From an uncultured Chloroflexota bacterium (GTDB lineage Bacteria > Chloroflexota > Limnocylindria > Limnocylindrales > CSP1-4), in assembly GCA_903822495.1 (NCBI GenBank), contig CAIJPD010000013.1:1-64000 (forward strand): a stretch of DNA of 64,000 nt, written 5' to 3'. The notes beneath the pieces were generated by a model. That model did not search any database and was not told the DNA's origin. It saw only the letters and a list, made by a program, of their open reading frames with translations. Within the stretch, counting starts at the first letter, position 1; every line of letters starts with the position of its first letter. Below are positions 1 through 9,249 of this stretch, piece after piece. Made by a program: the position numbers and the translations under genes.

Positions 1-132
1 CCGACCGAGGACCACATCCGCGACTGGATGAGCGGCAACATCTGCCGGTGCACCGGCTATGCCGGCATCATCCGCGCCATCCAGGCCGCCGCCGACGCCC
101 CGGCCGCAACGACAGGCGCGGTGTCCAAGTGA
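1..132 (+). CDS. (2Fe-2S)-binding subunit of a xanthine dehydrogenase-family hydroxylase, 3' end only
   Basis: The last 43 codons of a gene that begins before the window. The fragment carries the motif GNICRCTGY (residues 13-21 of the fragment), whose CxC pair is the second half of the C-terminal [2Fe-2S] cluster site in CoxS/XdhA-type subunits. These small subunits pass electrons from the molybdenum centre to a flavin subunit. The stop codon TGA overlaps the GTG start of the molybdenum subunit (GTGA), so the two are translationally coupled. Only the end is visible, so the N-terminal plant-ferredoxin-like cluster cannot be checked. Confidence 0.9.
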   Translation, partial: PTEDHIRDWMSGNICRCTGYAGIIRAIQAAADAPAATTGAVSK

Positions 133-2447
133 GCGAGCACGACGAGCATCTCGACCACCACGAGCTGGGCACGCCGCCCACGGCCGACGAGGCCGCCTTC
201 CTGGCCACCCCCGAGTACCGCCTCGACGGTCCCGACAAGGTCACCGGCACGGCGCAGTACGCCGGCGACATGCAGCGACCCGGGATGCTCTGGGCCGCCT
301 TCCTCGGCAGCCCCGTCCCGTACGGCCGGATCCGGTCCATCGACACCAGCAAGGCCCGGGCCATGCCCGGCGTTCACGCCGTCCTGACCGGCGAGGACGT
401 CAAGGGGATCCTGTTCGGCCGCCGCCTGCTGGACCGCCCGGTCATCTGCTGGGACGTGGTCCGGTTCGTGGGCGATCGCGTGGCGGCCGTCGCGGCCGAG
501 ACGCTCGAGCAGGCCGAGGCCGCCGTGGGCGCCATCGACGTCGACATCGAGGAGCTCACCCCCAACTTCGACCTGGAGGCCGCCTTCGCGGCCGATGCGA
601 CGATCCTCCACCCCGACGCCGCGTCGTATGGCTACCTGGGCGGCACCCGGTCGCCGGTCCCGCACATGAACATGCAGGGCAAGCTCCTCAAGAAGCGCGG
701 CGAGGAGGACATCGAGGCGGTCTTTGCCCGCGCCCACCGCGTCTTTGAGCACACGTTCACCACGCCCCGCCAGCACGCCGGCTTCATCGAGCCGCATGCG
801 GCCATGGGCTGGGTCGACGAGGCGGGGCTGATCCACGTGATCAGCACCAACAAGACCCCGCTCAACCTGCGCTCGCAGATGGCCAAGGCCATGGGCCTGA
901 AGCCCGCGGAGATCGTGGTCGAGGCCGGCACGATCGGCGGCGACTTCGGCGGCAAGGGCTACTCGATCGACGAGTACTCGTGCGTCTATCTCGCGAAGGC
1001 CACCGGGCGTCCGGTCAAGGCCGTGACGCGCTACGCGGATGAGCTGGCGGCCTACAACGTCCGGCACGCCGCCCAGATGCGCCTGCGTTCGGCGGTCGAC
1101 GAGAACGGGCTGCTCATCGCCCACGAGTCGCGCCTGCTGATGGACGGCGGCGCCTATGCCAACGCCAAGCCGCTCCCGGCCCTGGCTCCTGCCGGCGGCA
1201 CCGCGGTCATGTCGGCATACCGCGTGCCCAATGTCAAGATCAGCGTCCAGGTCGCCTACACCAACACCGTGCCCGCCGGCCACGTCCGCTCGCCCGGCGA
1301 GGTCCAGGCGATCTTCGCCGGCGAGTCGCACCTCGACATGATCGCCCGTGAGCTGGGCATGGACCCGCTCCAGTTCCGCCTGAAGAACGTCGTCCGCGAC
1401 GGCGAGCGCGGCGCCCTGGGTGACAACTTCCGCGAGAGCAAGGGCGCGGAGCTGCTGGAGGCGGCCGCGGCGGCCATCGGCTGGACCAATCCTCGCCCCG
1501 CCAACCACGGGGTGGGCATCGCCCTGGGCGTGCGCCACGTCGGCGGCGGCGCCATGTCGCTCGGCGTCCGCGTCCACAGCGACGGCCGGATCGAGCTCAT
1601 CTCGGGCCTGGTGGACGTCGGCGGCGGCCAGAGCACCATGCTCAAGCGCGTCTTCGCCCTGGTGGCGTCGGTGGACGAGCGCCGCATCTTCGTCACCAAG
1701 CGGACCACCGCCGACCAGCCCAACGACCAGGGCGTCGGCGGCAGTCGCGTCACGAACATCGGCGGCCGCACCGCCGAGCTGCTGGGCCAGCAGGTCCGGG
1801 AATGGTTCCAGGAGCGCCTGCCGCGGGTCCTGCCCAACGGACCCGAGCACGCGGAGCTCCGCAACGACGCGCTGATCGACCCGGCGACGGGCGAGCAGCT
1901 GATGGACTTCGGGACCCTGGTCGCGCGGCTGGTCCAGCCCGACGAGCCGGTCGAGCTGAGCGCCACGCACGACGCCGGAACGCACGGCCCGGACGACCCG
2001 GGCGACAACAACTTCGCCTGCTACGCCTTCGAGGTGGCGGTTGACCCGGAGACGGGGACGATCACCCTCGTGGATTCTGTCCTGGCCGCGGACGTCGGCA
2101 CCATCATCAACCCGGTGGCCCACCGCGGCCAGCTGGAGGGCGGCTTTGGCTTTGGCGTCGGCGCGGCGCTGATGGAGGACGTCCAGGTCGAAGAGGGCGT
2201 GGTCGTGGGCCGCAGCCTGGCCGAGTTCAAGCTGCCGACCATGCGCGACGTCCCCAACCTGCGCGCGATCCTGGTGCCCACGGCCCTGGGCCCTGGTGCG
2301 TTCGGGGCCAAGATGGCCGGCGAGCTCTCCAACTGCCCCGTGGCGCCCGCAATCGCCAACGCGGTGGCCGATGCGGTGGGCGCCCGCGTGACCGACCTGC
2401 CGCTCACGCCGGAGCGGGTGCTGCAGGCGATCCAGGCCCGCGGCTGA
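129..2447 (+). CDS. Molybdopterin-binding large subunit, xanthine dehydrogenase/CoxL family
   Basis: 772 residues with a GTG start overlapping the stop of the [2Fe-2S] subunit. It opens with the aldehyde oxidase/xanthine dehydrogenase a/b hammerhead region ([12 protein letters not shown], about residue 37). The Mo-cofactor loop GGDFGGKG lies at residues 270-277, and the C-terminal glycine-rich segment holds the conserved general-base Glu in KMAGELSN (E732). The enzyme family hydroxylates aromatic N-heterocycles, purines or aldehydes using water as oxygen donor. The AYRCSFR loop that marks true form-I CO dehydrogenase is absent, so CO oxidation is unlikely. No FAD subunit lies downstream; it may precede the window. 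The substrate is unknown. Confidence 0.9.
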   Translation: MSEHDEHLDHHELGTPPTADEAAFLATPEYRLDGPDKVTGTAQYAGDMQRPGMLWAAFLGSPVPYGRIRSIDTSKARAMPGVHAVLTGEDVKGILFGRRLLDRPVICWDVVRFVGDRVAAVAAETLEQAEAAVGAIDVDIEELTPNFDLEAAFAADATILHPDAASYGYLGGTRSPVPHMNMQGKLLKKRGEEDIEAVFARAHRVFEHTFTTPRQHAGFIEPHAAMGWVDEAGLIHVISTNKTPLNLRSQMAKAMGLKPAEIVVEAGTIGGDFGGKGYSIDEYSCVYLAKATGRPVKAVTRYADELAAYNVRHAAQMRLRSAVDENGLLIAHESRLLMDGGAYANAKPLPALAPAGGTAVMSAYRVPNVKISVQVAYTNTVPAGHVRSPGEVQAIFAGESHLDMIARELGMDPLQFRLKNVVRDGERGALGDNFRESKGAELLEAAAAAIGWTNPRPANHGVGIALGVRHVGGGAMSLGVRVHSDGRIELISGLVDVGGGQSTMLKRVFALVASVDERRIFVTKRTTADQPNDQGVGGSRVTNIGGRTAELLGQQVREWFQERLPRVLPNGPEHAELRNDALIDPATGEQLMDFGTLVARLVQPDEPVELSATHDAGTHGPDDPGDNNFACYAFEVAVDPETGTITLVDSVLAADVGTIINPVAHRGQLEGGFGFGVGAALMEDVQVEEGVVVGRSLAEFKLPTMRDVPNLRAILVPTALGPGAFGAKMAGELSNCPVAPAIANAVADAVGARVTDLPLTPERVLQAIQARG

Positions 2448-2448
2448 A

Positions 2449-2484
2449 GCATGCGCGTGGGCCCGGAGGGGCTCGCGCGCATGC
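2449..2484 (+). terminator. Stem-loop after the hydroxylase operon
   Basis: A perfect 9-bp inverted repeat, GCATGCGCG (2449-2457) and CGCGCATGC (2476-2484), starts directly after the stop codon of the Mo subunit. There is no T-run, so it may be a weak terminator or an mRNA 3' end stabiliser. Confidence 0.45.
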
Positions 2485-2663
2485 GTTGTCGATCCCATCG
2501 GCCGCTGGCCGGTGGTATACCCTTTTCGCGGATTCGCCTCGGGGCACAGCCTCTCAGCGAGACCCGGATCTCGGTCACGCCGTCGCTACCGGACGGCGTC
2601 GGACCTTCTCCGGTTCGCCGGGGGTTGAAGCACGAAGGCTCGGTTCAACAGGGAGGTTCGACA

Positions 2664-3761
2664 ATGCGGGTTTCTGCATCGCGACGATGGCTCGCGCTGG
2701 CTGGCGCGACGCTGATGCTGGTGAGCGCGTGTTCAAGCGCGGCAACGCCGGCCCCCACCGCTGCCCCCACGGCAGCACCTGCCGCGTCCGCCGCGGCGAG
2801 CTCGGCCGCGAGCGCGGTCCCGGCCAGCGCCGCCGCCCGGGCCAAGGTCTGCGACGCCGGCAAGACCGAAGGCAAGCTGGTCTACTGGAACCTGTTCTCC
2901 AGCCCGGACAAGATCGTGGCGGAGTTCAACAAGGCCTACCCCGGCATCCAGGTCGACCTGGTCAGCAACCACCCCGATGACCTGGTCCAGGGTCTCCTGA
3001 CGGAGCTGGCCGCCGGCCGCAAGCCCACCGCGGACATGCTCTACGGCGAGCTCAACATCCTGCAGCCTGTCGAGGCCGTCAAGGGCGTCAACACGACCAT
3101 CGACTGGAAGTCCCTGGGCGTGAACGCTGACCTCCTGAGCCCAGTCATGAACTCGGTCCGGCTCTTCCGGGTGGCCATGGGCCTCACCTACAACACCAAG
3201 CTCGTCAAGGCCGCGGACCTGCCCAACACGTGGGCCGGCCTGGTCGACGCCAAGTGGAAGGGCCAGATCGTCACGGATCCGCGCGGCCGGCCGTTCGACC
3301 AGATGTCCCTGATCTGGGGCGAGGAGCAGACGCTGAACTACGTCCGCACCCTCAAGGCCATCAACCCGCTCGTGATCAAGGGCGGCACCGCGGGCATCCT
3401 GGCCATCGCCAGCGAGCAGGGCTCCATCGTCGCGGGCGGCCGCTCGGCGGAGACGGCCGAGCAGAAGTCCAAGGGCCTGCCGATCGAGCTCAAGTTCCTC
3501 GACGTCATCCCCACCATCGACAGCCACAACATCGTGACCGCGGGCGCCCAGCATCCCAATGCGGCGGCGTGCATGGTCTCCTGGCTGGCCAACGAGGGCC
3601 AGGCGGTCCACGACAAGATCGAGTTCAAGTCCAACACGACGGTCCCGCAGGGCGCTCCCGCCGAGACCAAGTACGCCGAGGTGATCACCACCGACAGCGC
3701 CAAGACGGTTGCCGCCATCGGCAAGAAGATCGGCGACCTCCTGACCGGCATCACGAAGTAG
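2664..3761 (+). CDS. Extracellular solute-binding lipoprotein of a Fe(III)/polyamine-type ABC importer
   Basis: 365 residues. The ATG is chosen because GGGAGG lies 8 bases upstream and the protein then begins with a lipoprotein signal: basic start, hydrophobic core, and Cys23 in the LVSAC lipobox. An Ala/Thr/Pro linker follows to about residue 55. The mature part has the features of the bacterial extracellular solute-binding family 1/6 (KLVYWNLFSSPDKIVAEFNK), which captures Fe(III), polyamines, phosphonates or organic anions. The ATPase and fused permease follow in the same direction after a 162-base gap containing a strong stem-loop. The ligand cannot be deduced. Confidence 0.88.
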   Translation: MRVSASRRWLALAGATLMLVSACSSAATPAPTAAPTAAPAASAAASSAASAVPASAAARAKVCDAGKTEGKLVYWNLFSSPDKIVAEFNKAYPGIQVDLVSNHPDDLVQGLLTELAAGRKPTADMLYGELNILQPVEAVKGVNTTIDWKSLGVNADLLSPVMNSVRLFRVAMGLTYNTKLVKAADLPNTWAGLVDAKWKGQIVTDPRGRPFDQMSLIWGEEQTLNYVRTLKAINPLVIKGGTAGILAIASEQGSIVAGGRSAETAEQKSKGLPIELKFLDVIPTIDSHNIVTAGAQHPNAAACMVSWLANEGQAVHDKIEFKSNTTVPQGAPAETKYAEVITTDSAKTVAAIGKKIGDLLTGITK

Positions 3762-3807
3762 CCCGCGTGGGGCCCGCCGGGTCCCGCGCATCCAACGCAC
3801 ATCAGCA

Positions 3808-3837
3808 CACGGAGCGGGCCAGCCGGCCCGCTCCGTG
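3808..3837 (+). terminator. Strong stem-loop between binding-protein and ATPase genes
   Basis: A perfect 13-bp stem (3808-3820 with 3825-3837) and a 4-base AGCC loop, GC-rich and without a T-run. It sits inside an ABC operon, so partial termination or protection of the binding-protein mRNA is more likely than full termination. Confidence 0.7.
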
Positions 3838-3923
3838 GCTCACCCGGCTCCGCGTCGCCGAGGACCTCGTCCCGGACCTCCTCGCCGCCCGGATCCGATG
3901 ACCGTGATCGGGGGACCCCGCGC

Positions 3924-5060
3924 GTGATCGAAGTCCGTGACCTCGTCAAGACCTACCCTGGCGCCACCAGCCCGGCCGTTGCCGGCGTGAGCTTCACGGT
4001 GGAGCAGGGCGGGTTCTACACCCTGCTTGGACCCAGCGGCTGCGGCAAGACGACGACACTCCGGTGCATCGCCGGCCTCGAGCGGCCGGACAGCGGCATG
4101 ATCAAGCTCGGTCAGACCGTCGTGGTCTCGGACCGGATCTTCATCCCGACCTACCGACGCGACATCGGGATGGTCTTCCAGAACTACGCCGTCTGGCCAC
4201 ACATGACGGTCTTCGAGAACGTCGCCTTCCCGCTCCGCGTGGGCAAGCAGAAGGTCGCCGGCTCCGAGATCGACCGGAGGGTTCGCGAGTCGCTCGCCCT
4301 CGTCGGGCTGGCGGGTCTCGAGAAGCGGATGGCCACGCAGCTGTCCGGCGGCCAGCAGCAGCGGCTCTCCGTGGCCCGCGCGCTGGTTCGCGAGCCAGAC
4401 GTCCTCCTCCTCGACGAGCCGCTCTCCAACCTCGACGCCAAATTGCGCGAGCGCATGCGCAGCGAGCTCCTCCTGATCCAGCGCCGCGTCGGCATCACCA
4501 CCCTGTTCGTCACGCACGACCAGGTAGAGGCGCTCTCGATGTCCGACCGGGTCGCGATCATGGACCGCGGCCTGATCGTCCAGGAGGGCGCTCCTCGCGA
4601 CATCTACCACGCGCCCGCCAACCAGTTCGTCGCCGGCTTCATCGGCTCCACCAACCTCTTCGCGGGCCGCGTGATCTCGCGTGACGCGGAGACGGGCCAG
4701 GCCCTGATCGAGACGGCCGCGGGCCGGATCGTCGCGGACGCGGAGGGCCACGAGGCCGGGGCGGACGTCATGATCGCCGTCCGGCCCGAGGACGTCGTCC
4801 TCCACCGCGGGCGCTCTGCCGGCGGGCCGGAGGCGGCCAACAGCCTGGGCGGGGTGGTCGAGATCGGCCTGTTCACGGGCGTCTCCGTCGAGTACCACCT
4901 CCGCGTCGCCGGCCAGCTGGTGCAGTCGCGGGTCAGCTCACGCATCGACTTCACCCGCGGCGACGACGTCGTCGTGGAGTTGCCGGTGCACGCGATCCGC
5001 GTCTTCTCGATGGCCGGATCCGAGCCGGCCGCCGAAGGCCTCGCCGGGCAGGACGCATGA
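3924..5060 (+). CDS. ABC transporter ATP-binding protein, PotA/FbpC type
   Basis: 378 residues, GTG start. It has Walker A GPSGCGKT (36-43), the signature LSGGQQQR, Walker B LLLDEPLSNLD and the switch His in VTHDQ. A C-terminal TOBE-like extension of about 140 residues follows (IAVRPEDVVL), as in carbohydrate, polyamine and iron importers. It energises the permease encoded next, whose ATG overlaps this stop by 4 bases. With the lipoprotein gene at 2664 it forms a complete importer. Confidence 0.95.
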   Translation: MIEVRDLVKTYPGATSPAVAGVSFTVEQGGFYTLLGPSGCGKTTTLRCIAGLERPDSGMIKLGQTVVVSDRIFIPTYRRDIGMVFQNYAVWPHMTVFENVAFPLRVGKQKVAGSEIDRRVRESLALVGLAGLEKRMATQLSGGQQQRLSVARALVREPDVLLLDEPLSNLDAKLRERMRSELLLIQRRVGITTLFVTHDQVEALSMSDRVAIMDRGLIVQEGAPRDIYHAPANQFVAGFIGSTNLFAGRVISRDAETGQALIETAAGRIVADAEGHEAGADVMIAVRPEDVVLHRGRSAGGPEAANSLGGVVEIGLFTGVSVEYHLRVAGQLVQSRVSSRIDFTRGDDVVVELPVHAIRVFSMAGSEPAAEGLAGQDA

Positions 5061-6829
5061 GCACCGCCGCGGACGCGGCGGAGCCCGGAGGCCGGATCCG
5101 CCGACGCTCGCCCATCACCGGCCGGACCGTCGCGACGGCGGTGGTCCTCGGGGTCCTCATCTACCTGATCATCGGCCCGCTGGTGATGCTCTTCCTGAGC
5201 ACGTTCCGGGACTCGCATGGGGCGCTCCCGTTCAGCCCGATCGCCACCTGGACGCTGGACAACTACCCCGCGGTGCTGGGCCGCGAGTCCACGTGGCGCC
5301 TGCTGATCAACACCTTTGGCTTCTCGCTGGGTGCCCTGTTCCTGGGCTTCACGGTCGCCTGCATGCTGGCCTGGCTCACGGAGCGGACCAACATGCCCTT
5401 CCGCAACGTGCTGTTCGTCGCGGTCGTCGCCTCGCTGGGCATCCCCAACGTGATCATCGGCATCGCCTGGGACCTGGTCCTCAACCCGGTCAACGGGCTC
5501 GTGAACGTGTTCCTGCGCCAGACGTTCGGCTTCGCGCGTCCGGGCCCCATCGACCTGTACACGCTGCCCGGGATGATCTTTGTCCAGGGCATCAGCCTGG
5601 TGCCCATCACCTACCTCCTGGTGTCGGCCGCCTTCCGGGCGATCGACGTCTCGATGGAGGATGCGGGTGCCGCCGCGGGCGCGCCGTTCCGGACCGTGAT
5701 GCGGCGTGTCACCCTGCCACTCCTGACCCCTGCCCTCCTGTCGGCCTTCGTCTACCAGTTCGTGACCGTCGTCGAGTCGTTTGACATCCCGCTGGTCATC
5801 GGCATTCGCGCCGGGATCCCGGTGCTGAGCACCCAGATCTACGTCCAGGCACACCCCGCGTCCGGCCTGCCCGAGTACGGCCTCGCCAGCACCTACAGCC
5901 TCTTCCTGCTGGCGATCGCCCTGGGCCCGCTCGTCCTCTATAACCGGATCATCTCCAAGAGCGAGCGCTACGCCACGATCACGGGTCGCGGCTACACGCC
6001 CCGCCGGATCGACCTGGGAGTCTGGAAGGTGCCCGCGGCGCTCTTCGGGCTGGGCTTCGTGATCCTCAGCTTCGTCACCCCGGCGCTCACCCTCTTCTGG
6101 GCCAGCATCCAGCCGTTCTATGCCCTGCCCAGCGCGGAGTCGTTCGCCCGGATCACCTTCGCCGCGTACGGCGAAGTCTTCAGGAATCCCGCCACCCTGC
6201 GGGCGATCACCAATACGCTCGTCCTGGCGGTGTCGGTGGCCACCGGCACGCTGATCCTGGGCACCCTGGTGTCCTGGATCCTCGTCCGCACCAAGAGCCG
6301 GGCGCGGGTGCTGCTGGACCTCCTTGCCTTCCTGCCGCACGCCATGCCGGGTGTGATCATCGGCCTCAGCATCCTGCTGATCTACCTGATCATGGACCGG
6401 GCCCTGCCGTTCCCGGTGTACGGCACGCTGCTCATCATCATCATCGCCCAGAGCACCCAGTACGTCAGCCTGGCGACGCGGCTGATGTCGGCCGGCATCG
6501 CCCAGATCAAGCTGGAGCTGGAGGAGGCGGCCGACATCAGCGGGGCGTCGTGGGGCGCGACGGTGCGGCGGGTCCTCCTGCCGCTCATCCGGCCCGCCTT
6601 CATCAACGGCTACCTGCTGGTCTTCCTGGGCTCCATCAAGAACCTGACGCTGCCGCTCATCCTGGGCACGCCCCAGACCGTCGTGCTCTCCACGCTGGTC
6701 TTTGGCTTCTGGGACAAGGCCGACACCGCCTCCACCGGCGCGGTGGGCATCCTTGCCCTCGGCATCACCGTCGTCATGTCCATCTTCCTGCGCCGCGCCA
6801 CGCTGCGGGGCGGGACGCTCATCGCCTGA
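5057..6829 (+). CDS. ABC transporter permease with two fused transmembrane domains (FbpB-like)
   Basis: 590 residues. Two binding-protein-dependent permease domains are fused in one chain, each of about six hydrophobic segments. Each half ends with an EAA-type loop that docks onto the ATPase: EDAGAAAGAPFRTVMRR in the first half and EEAADISGASWGATVRR in the second. Fusion of this kind is typical of Fe(III), thiamine and 2-aminoethylphosphonate importers, so one gene gives the whole membrane channel. It overlaps the ATPase gene by ATGA and is likely co-transcribed with it. Confidence 0.93.
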   Translation: MSTAADAAEPGGRIRRRSPITGRTVATAVVLGVLIYLIIGPLVMLFLSTFRDSHGALPFSPIATWTLDNYPAVLGRESTWRLLINTFGFSLGALFLGFTVACMLAWLTERTNMPFRNVLFVAVVASLGIPNVIIGIAWDLVLNPVNGLVNVFLRQTFGFARPGPIDLYTLPGMIFVQGISLVPITYLLVSAAFRAIDVSMEDAGAAAGAPFRTVMRRVTLPLLTPALLSAFVYQFVTVVESFDIPLVIGIRAGIPVLSTQIYVQAHPASGLPEYGLASTYSLFLLAIALGPLVLYNRIISKSERYATITGRGYTPRRIDLGVWKVPAALFGLGFVILSFVTPALTLFWASIQPFYALPSAESFARITFAAYGEVFRNPATLRAITNTLVLAVSVATGTLILGTLVSWILVRTKSRARVLLDLLAFLPHAMPGVIIGLSILLIYLIMDRALPFPVYGTLLIIIIAQSTQYVSLATRLMSAGIAQIKLELEEAADISGASWGATVRRVLLPLIRPAFINGYLLVFLGSIKNLTLPLILGTPQTVVLSTLVFGFWDKADTASTGAVGILALGITVVMSIFLRRATLRGGTLIA

Positions 6830-6853
6830 CCGGCTCCTGACCGGCCCCTGGCC

Positions 6854-6870
6854 GGTGCCGGCGCGGCACC
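6854..6870 (+). terminator. Short stem-loop after the permease gene
   Basis: GGTGCCG (6854-6860) pairs with CGGCACC (6864-6870) around a GCG loop. It is small and lacks a T-run, so it may only weakly separate the importer from the SDR gene. Confidence 0.3.
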
Positions 6871-6988
6871 AGCCAGGCCGGGATCGACAGGTCGCCAACG
6901 GTGCCGCCCGGGCGCCGGTGTGTGACAGGAATACCCCGGACCGCGTGCGGCGGCGTGCGCGGCGCCATCGTCATTGCTGGAGGAGATC

Positions 6989-7771
6989 ATGAGCACCCTG
7001 CAGGGCACCGGCCGGTTGGCTGGCAAGACCATCATCGTCACGGGCGCGGCGCATGGCATCGGCCGCGCGTACGCGGAGCGGATCGCCAACGAGGGCGCCT
7101 GGACGGTGGCCATCGACCAGGACGGACCCGCCCTGGAGGGGGTCTGGAGCGGCATCGAGGCCGCCGGCGGCAAGGGCTTCGCGCGGCGCGTCGATGTCCG
7201 CGACTTCCCGGCCCTCCAGGCCGTCGCGAAGGACGCCGCGGCCCACAGCGGCCGGATTGACGGCGCCGTCAACAACGCCGGCATGATGGCGATCATCCCC
7301 ATGTCGCGTGCCCTGTTCGAGGACATCACCGAAGAAGAGTGGGACTTCATGTTCGACGAGAACATCAAGTCCGTCTGGAACTGCTGCCGGGCCTGGACGC
7401 CGTACATGAAGGACGGCCAGGGCGGGAGCATCGTCAACGTCAGCTCCAGCACCTACTTCCGGTCCCTCGAGACGCGCTCCCACTACGTCGCCACCAAGGC
7501 CGCCGTCATCGGCTTCAGCCGCGTCATCGCCCGCGAGCTGGGCAAGTACTGGATCCGCGTCAACTGCATCGCCCCGGGCAGCACCCTGAGCGAGGAGAAC
7601 CCGTCTCCGGAGGTGGTCCAGATGCGCACCGATCCGGTCGCGCGGCGCGCCCTCAAGCGCGTCGAGAAGCCGGTCGACCTCGTGGGCACGGCGGTCTTCC
7701 TGCTGTCCGAGGACAGCGAGTACATGACCGGCCAGACCCTGATCGTCGAGGGTGGCGGGGTGGTCCGCTAG
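6989..7771 (+). CDS. SDR family NAD(P)-dependent oxidoreductase
   Basis: 260 residues. The ATG follows an excellent ribosome site, GGAGGAG at 6979-6985; an upstream TTG in frame would swallow that site and is rejected. It has the classical short-chain dehydrogenase layout: TGAAHGIG (18-25) for NAD(P) binding, NNAG, catalytic Ser in NVSSST, and YVATK. It should reduce or oxidise an alcohol/ketone. It closely resembles the SDR at 43794-44561: both have HGIGRAYAER and a WIRVN...PGS.LSEE stretch, so the two are paralogues probably acting on related substrates. It follows the importer with a 159-base gap. Confidence 0.92.
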   Translation: MSTLQGTGRLAGKTIIVTGAAHGIGRAYAERIANEGAWTVAIDQDGPALEGVWSGIEAAGGKGFARRVDVRDFPALQAVAKDAAAHSGRIDGAVNNAGMMAIIPMSRALFEDITEEEWDFMFDENIKSVWNCCRAWTPYMKDGQGGSIVNVSSSTYFRSLETRSHYVATKAAVIGFSRVIARELGKYWIRVNCIAPGSTLSEENPSPEVVQMRTDPVARRALKRVEKPVDLVGTAVFLLSEDSEYMTGQTLIVEGGGVVR

Positions 7772-7884
7772 CCAGACGGCCTCGGCGCCGGCCCCGTCCC
7801 GCCACCGCGTGGCCGGACGGGGGCCTGGCCCTGCGTTGCGCGTTCGGCCCACGGCGGGCCTCCGCCTCGGCTACAGTCATCAGC

Positions 7885-7908
7885 ACGCCCCCAGCCGGGG
7901 GTGTTTTT
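7885..7908 (+). terminator. Rho-independent terminator
   Basis: Stem 7885-7892 with 7897-7904, loop AGCC, followed by a run of five T (7904-7908). It would end the SDR transcript. Because it lies only 47 bases before the next start, it could instead act in the leader of the binding-protein gene. Confidence 0.75.
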
Positions 7909-7954
7909 GTTTCCCGGGGCGGATGCTCCGCCATTCACGGAGGCACACTCGTCT

Positions 7955-9031
7955 ATGAGTTCCACGAATCGGTTGCTGTCACTGGCCATGGTCGCGAGCG
8001 TGGCGCTCGGAGCATGCTCGGCGGCCGCCACCCCCAGCCCCGCCGTGACCACGGCTCCCACGGCCGCCGTCTCCCAGACCGCGGACGGCACCCTTCCCAA
8101 GCCCGAGCAGACGAAGGTGAAGCTCGGCACGCCGATCGGTGAGGCGTCCCAGTTCGCGATCGTCCTGGCCGACCAGCTGGGCATCTACAAGAAGTACGGG
8201 ATCGAGATTGCGATCACGAAGTTCAACGCCGGCGGCGACGCCGTCCAGGCGCTGCTCTCCGGCGCGGTGGACGCGGGCTCCGGCATTGGCTCGGAGTTTG
8301 CGCTGACCTCGCAGCTGACCGACTCGCCCGGCGTGACGACCGCGGTCTACAAGAGCCGCGTCTTCGATGGCATCTTCTGCCAGAAGGACATCAAGACCGC
8401 CGCGGACCTCAAGGGCAAGCAGGTTGCCGTCAGCACCCTGGGCGGCACGGCGCACGCGTCCGTGCTCCTCGCGCTCAAGGGCCTGAAGATGCTGGAGAGC
8501 GACGTCGTCGTCGTCCCGGTTGGCAACAACAGCACCCGGATCGCGGCCATGAAGGCCGGCTCCGTCGCCTGCGCCCCCGTCGGGATGGATCAGGGCAAGG
8601 CCATGACCGACCTGGGCCTCAACCTCCTGATCGACCTCTCAACGGACAAGACCCTCCAGTACCCGGCCGTCGGCCTGGGCTTCCTGGTCGACTACGCCAA
8701 GAAGAACCCGAACACCGTCCTGGTGCTCACCGCCGCGCTCCTCGAGGCGCAGACCATCATGATCAACGACCTGAAGACCACCGCGGCCGAGTGGGCGAAG
8801 TTCGCTCAGGTCGACCTGGCCAAGGCCACGACCGACATCCAGGCGGTCCAGGGGCAGGTCAATCCCTCACTGAACTGGGATGACTCGTCCTTCGGCTTCA
8901 CCCAGCTGGTCTTCTCCAAGGTCTCTCCGTCAGCCATGATGGCCGACCCGGCCAAGGCGGGCGATCACAGCTACCTCAAGAAGCTCGTCGACATCGGCTT
9001 CAACAAGAAGATCGGCGCGCCCACCAACTAG
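7955..9031 (+). CDS. NMT1/SsuA-type ABC substrate-binding lipoprotein, tandem copy 1
   Basis: 358 residues. The ATG at 7955 follows GGAGG (7939-7943) and gives a lipoprotein signal with Cys21 in LGAC, then an Ala/Thr/Pro linker. The mature part is NMT1/TauA-like (YKKYGIEIAITKFNAGGDAVQ, DLKGKQVAVSTLG), a family binding sulfonates, pyrimidine precursors, nitrate or aromatic acids. It is the first of three tandem paralogues that share most residues through the central lobe (LGLNLLIDLS, KTTAAEWAKFAQVD). No permease or ATPase belongs to the cluster. A hairpin, GGCGGA-TGC-TCCGCC (7918-7932), precedes the ribosome site. Confidence 0.88.
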   Translation: MSSTNRLLSLAMVASVALGACSAAATPSPAVTTAPTAAVSQTADGTLPKPEQTKVKLGTPIGEASQFAIVLADQLGIYKKYGIEIAITKFNAGGDAVQALLSGAVDAGSGIGSEFALTSQLTDSPGVTTAVYKSRVFDGIFCQKDIKTAADLKGKQVAVSTLGGTAHASVLLALKGLKMLESDVVVVPVGNNSTRIAAMKAGSVACAPVGMDQGKAMTDLGLNLLIDLSTDKTLQYPAVGLGFLVDYAKKNPNTVLVLTAALLEAQTIMINDLKTTAAEWAKFAQVDLAKATTDIQAVQGQVNPSLNWDDSSFGFTQLVFSKVSPSAMMADPAKAGDHSYLKKLVDIGFNKKIGAPTN

Positions 9032-9072
9032 GCTGCCGCGAACGCCAGACGCTGGCGTATCGCGCACAACCA

Positions 9073-9106
9073 CGAAGGCCCCGGAGCGATCCGGGGCCTT
9101 CGTTTT
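9073..9106 (+). terminator. Rho-independent terminator after tandem binding protein 1
   Basis: Perfect 13-bp stem (9073-9085 with 9090-9102), GCGA loop, then TTTT. Almost the same hairpin, with the same loop and the CGAAGGCCCC core, follows each of the next two copies. Confidence 0.9.
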
Positions 9107-9156
9107 CGCAACGTGCACGGATACGGTCCTTCGGCCGGGGCCTACCGGTCCTCTGC

Positions 9157-9249
9157 CCCTTGACGTCTCGTGTACAGTGCCGCGTACGCCCCGCGTGGGC
9201 GATGTCCCGTCATGTAGACGGGAAACGGCTCAGGGAGGCACACAAGCCG
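9157..9249 (+). promoter_or_regulatory. Promoter/leader block repeated before tandem copies 2 and 3
   Basis: This block is alignable with 10430-10528. Shared elements in order are CTTGAC (9159-9164), GTGTACAGT (9170-9178), a leader hairpin CCCGTC-N5-GACGGG (9206-9222), ACGGCT, and the ribosome site GGGAGG (9233-9238). TTGAC resembles a -35 box, but TACAGT is only 7 bases away, so the exact promoter is unclear. A GC-rich -10 near 9183-9188 is possible. Confidence 0.45.

Noticed and set aside
129..2447. Aerobic CO dehydrogenase large subunit
   Set aside because: The diagnostic AYRCSFR loop is missing, although the family and the distant CoxG-like gene invite this name.
57..2498. Long minus-strand open frame opposite the Mo-hydroxylase subunit
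   Set aside because: Arg/His/Ala/Gly-rich composition, no domain, no ribosome site; a high-GC shadow of the real gene. Similar long frames at 4604-6898, 9142-10761, 13762-16176, 37041-38630, 44742-46334 and 57160-59454 are rejected for the same reason.
9160..9178. TTGACG and TACAGT read as a -35/-10 promoter pair
   Set aside because: The spacing is 7 bases (8 in the next copy), too short for sigma-70; kept only as a conserved block.
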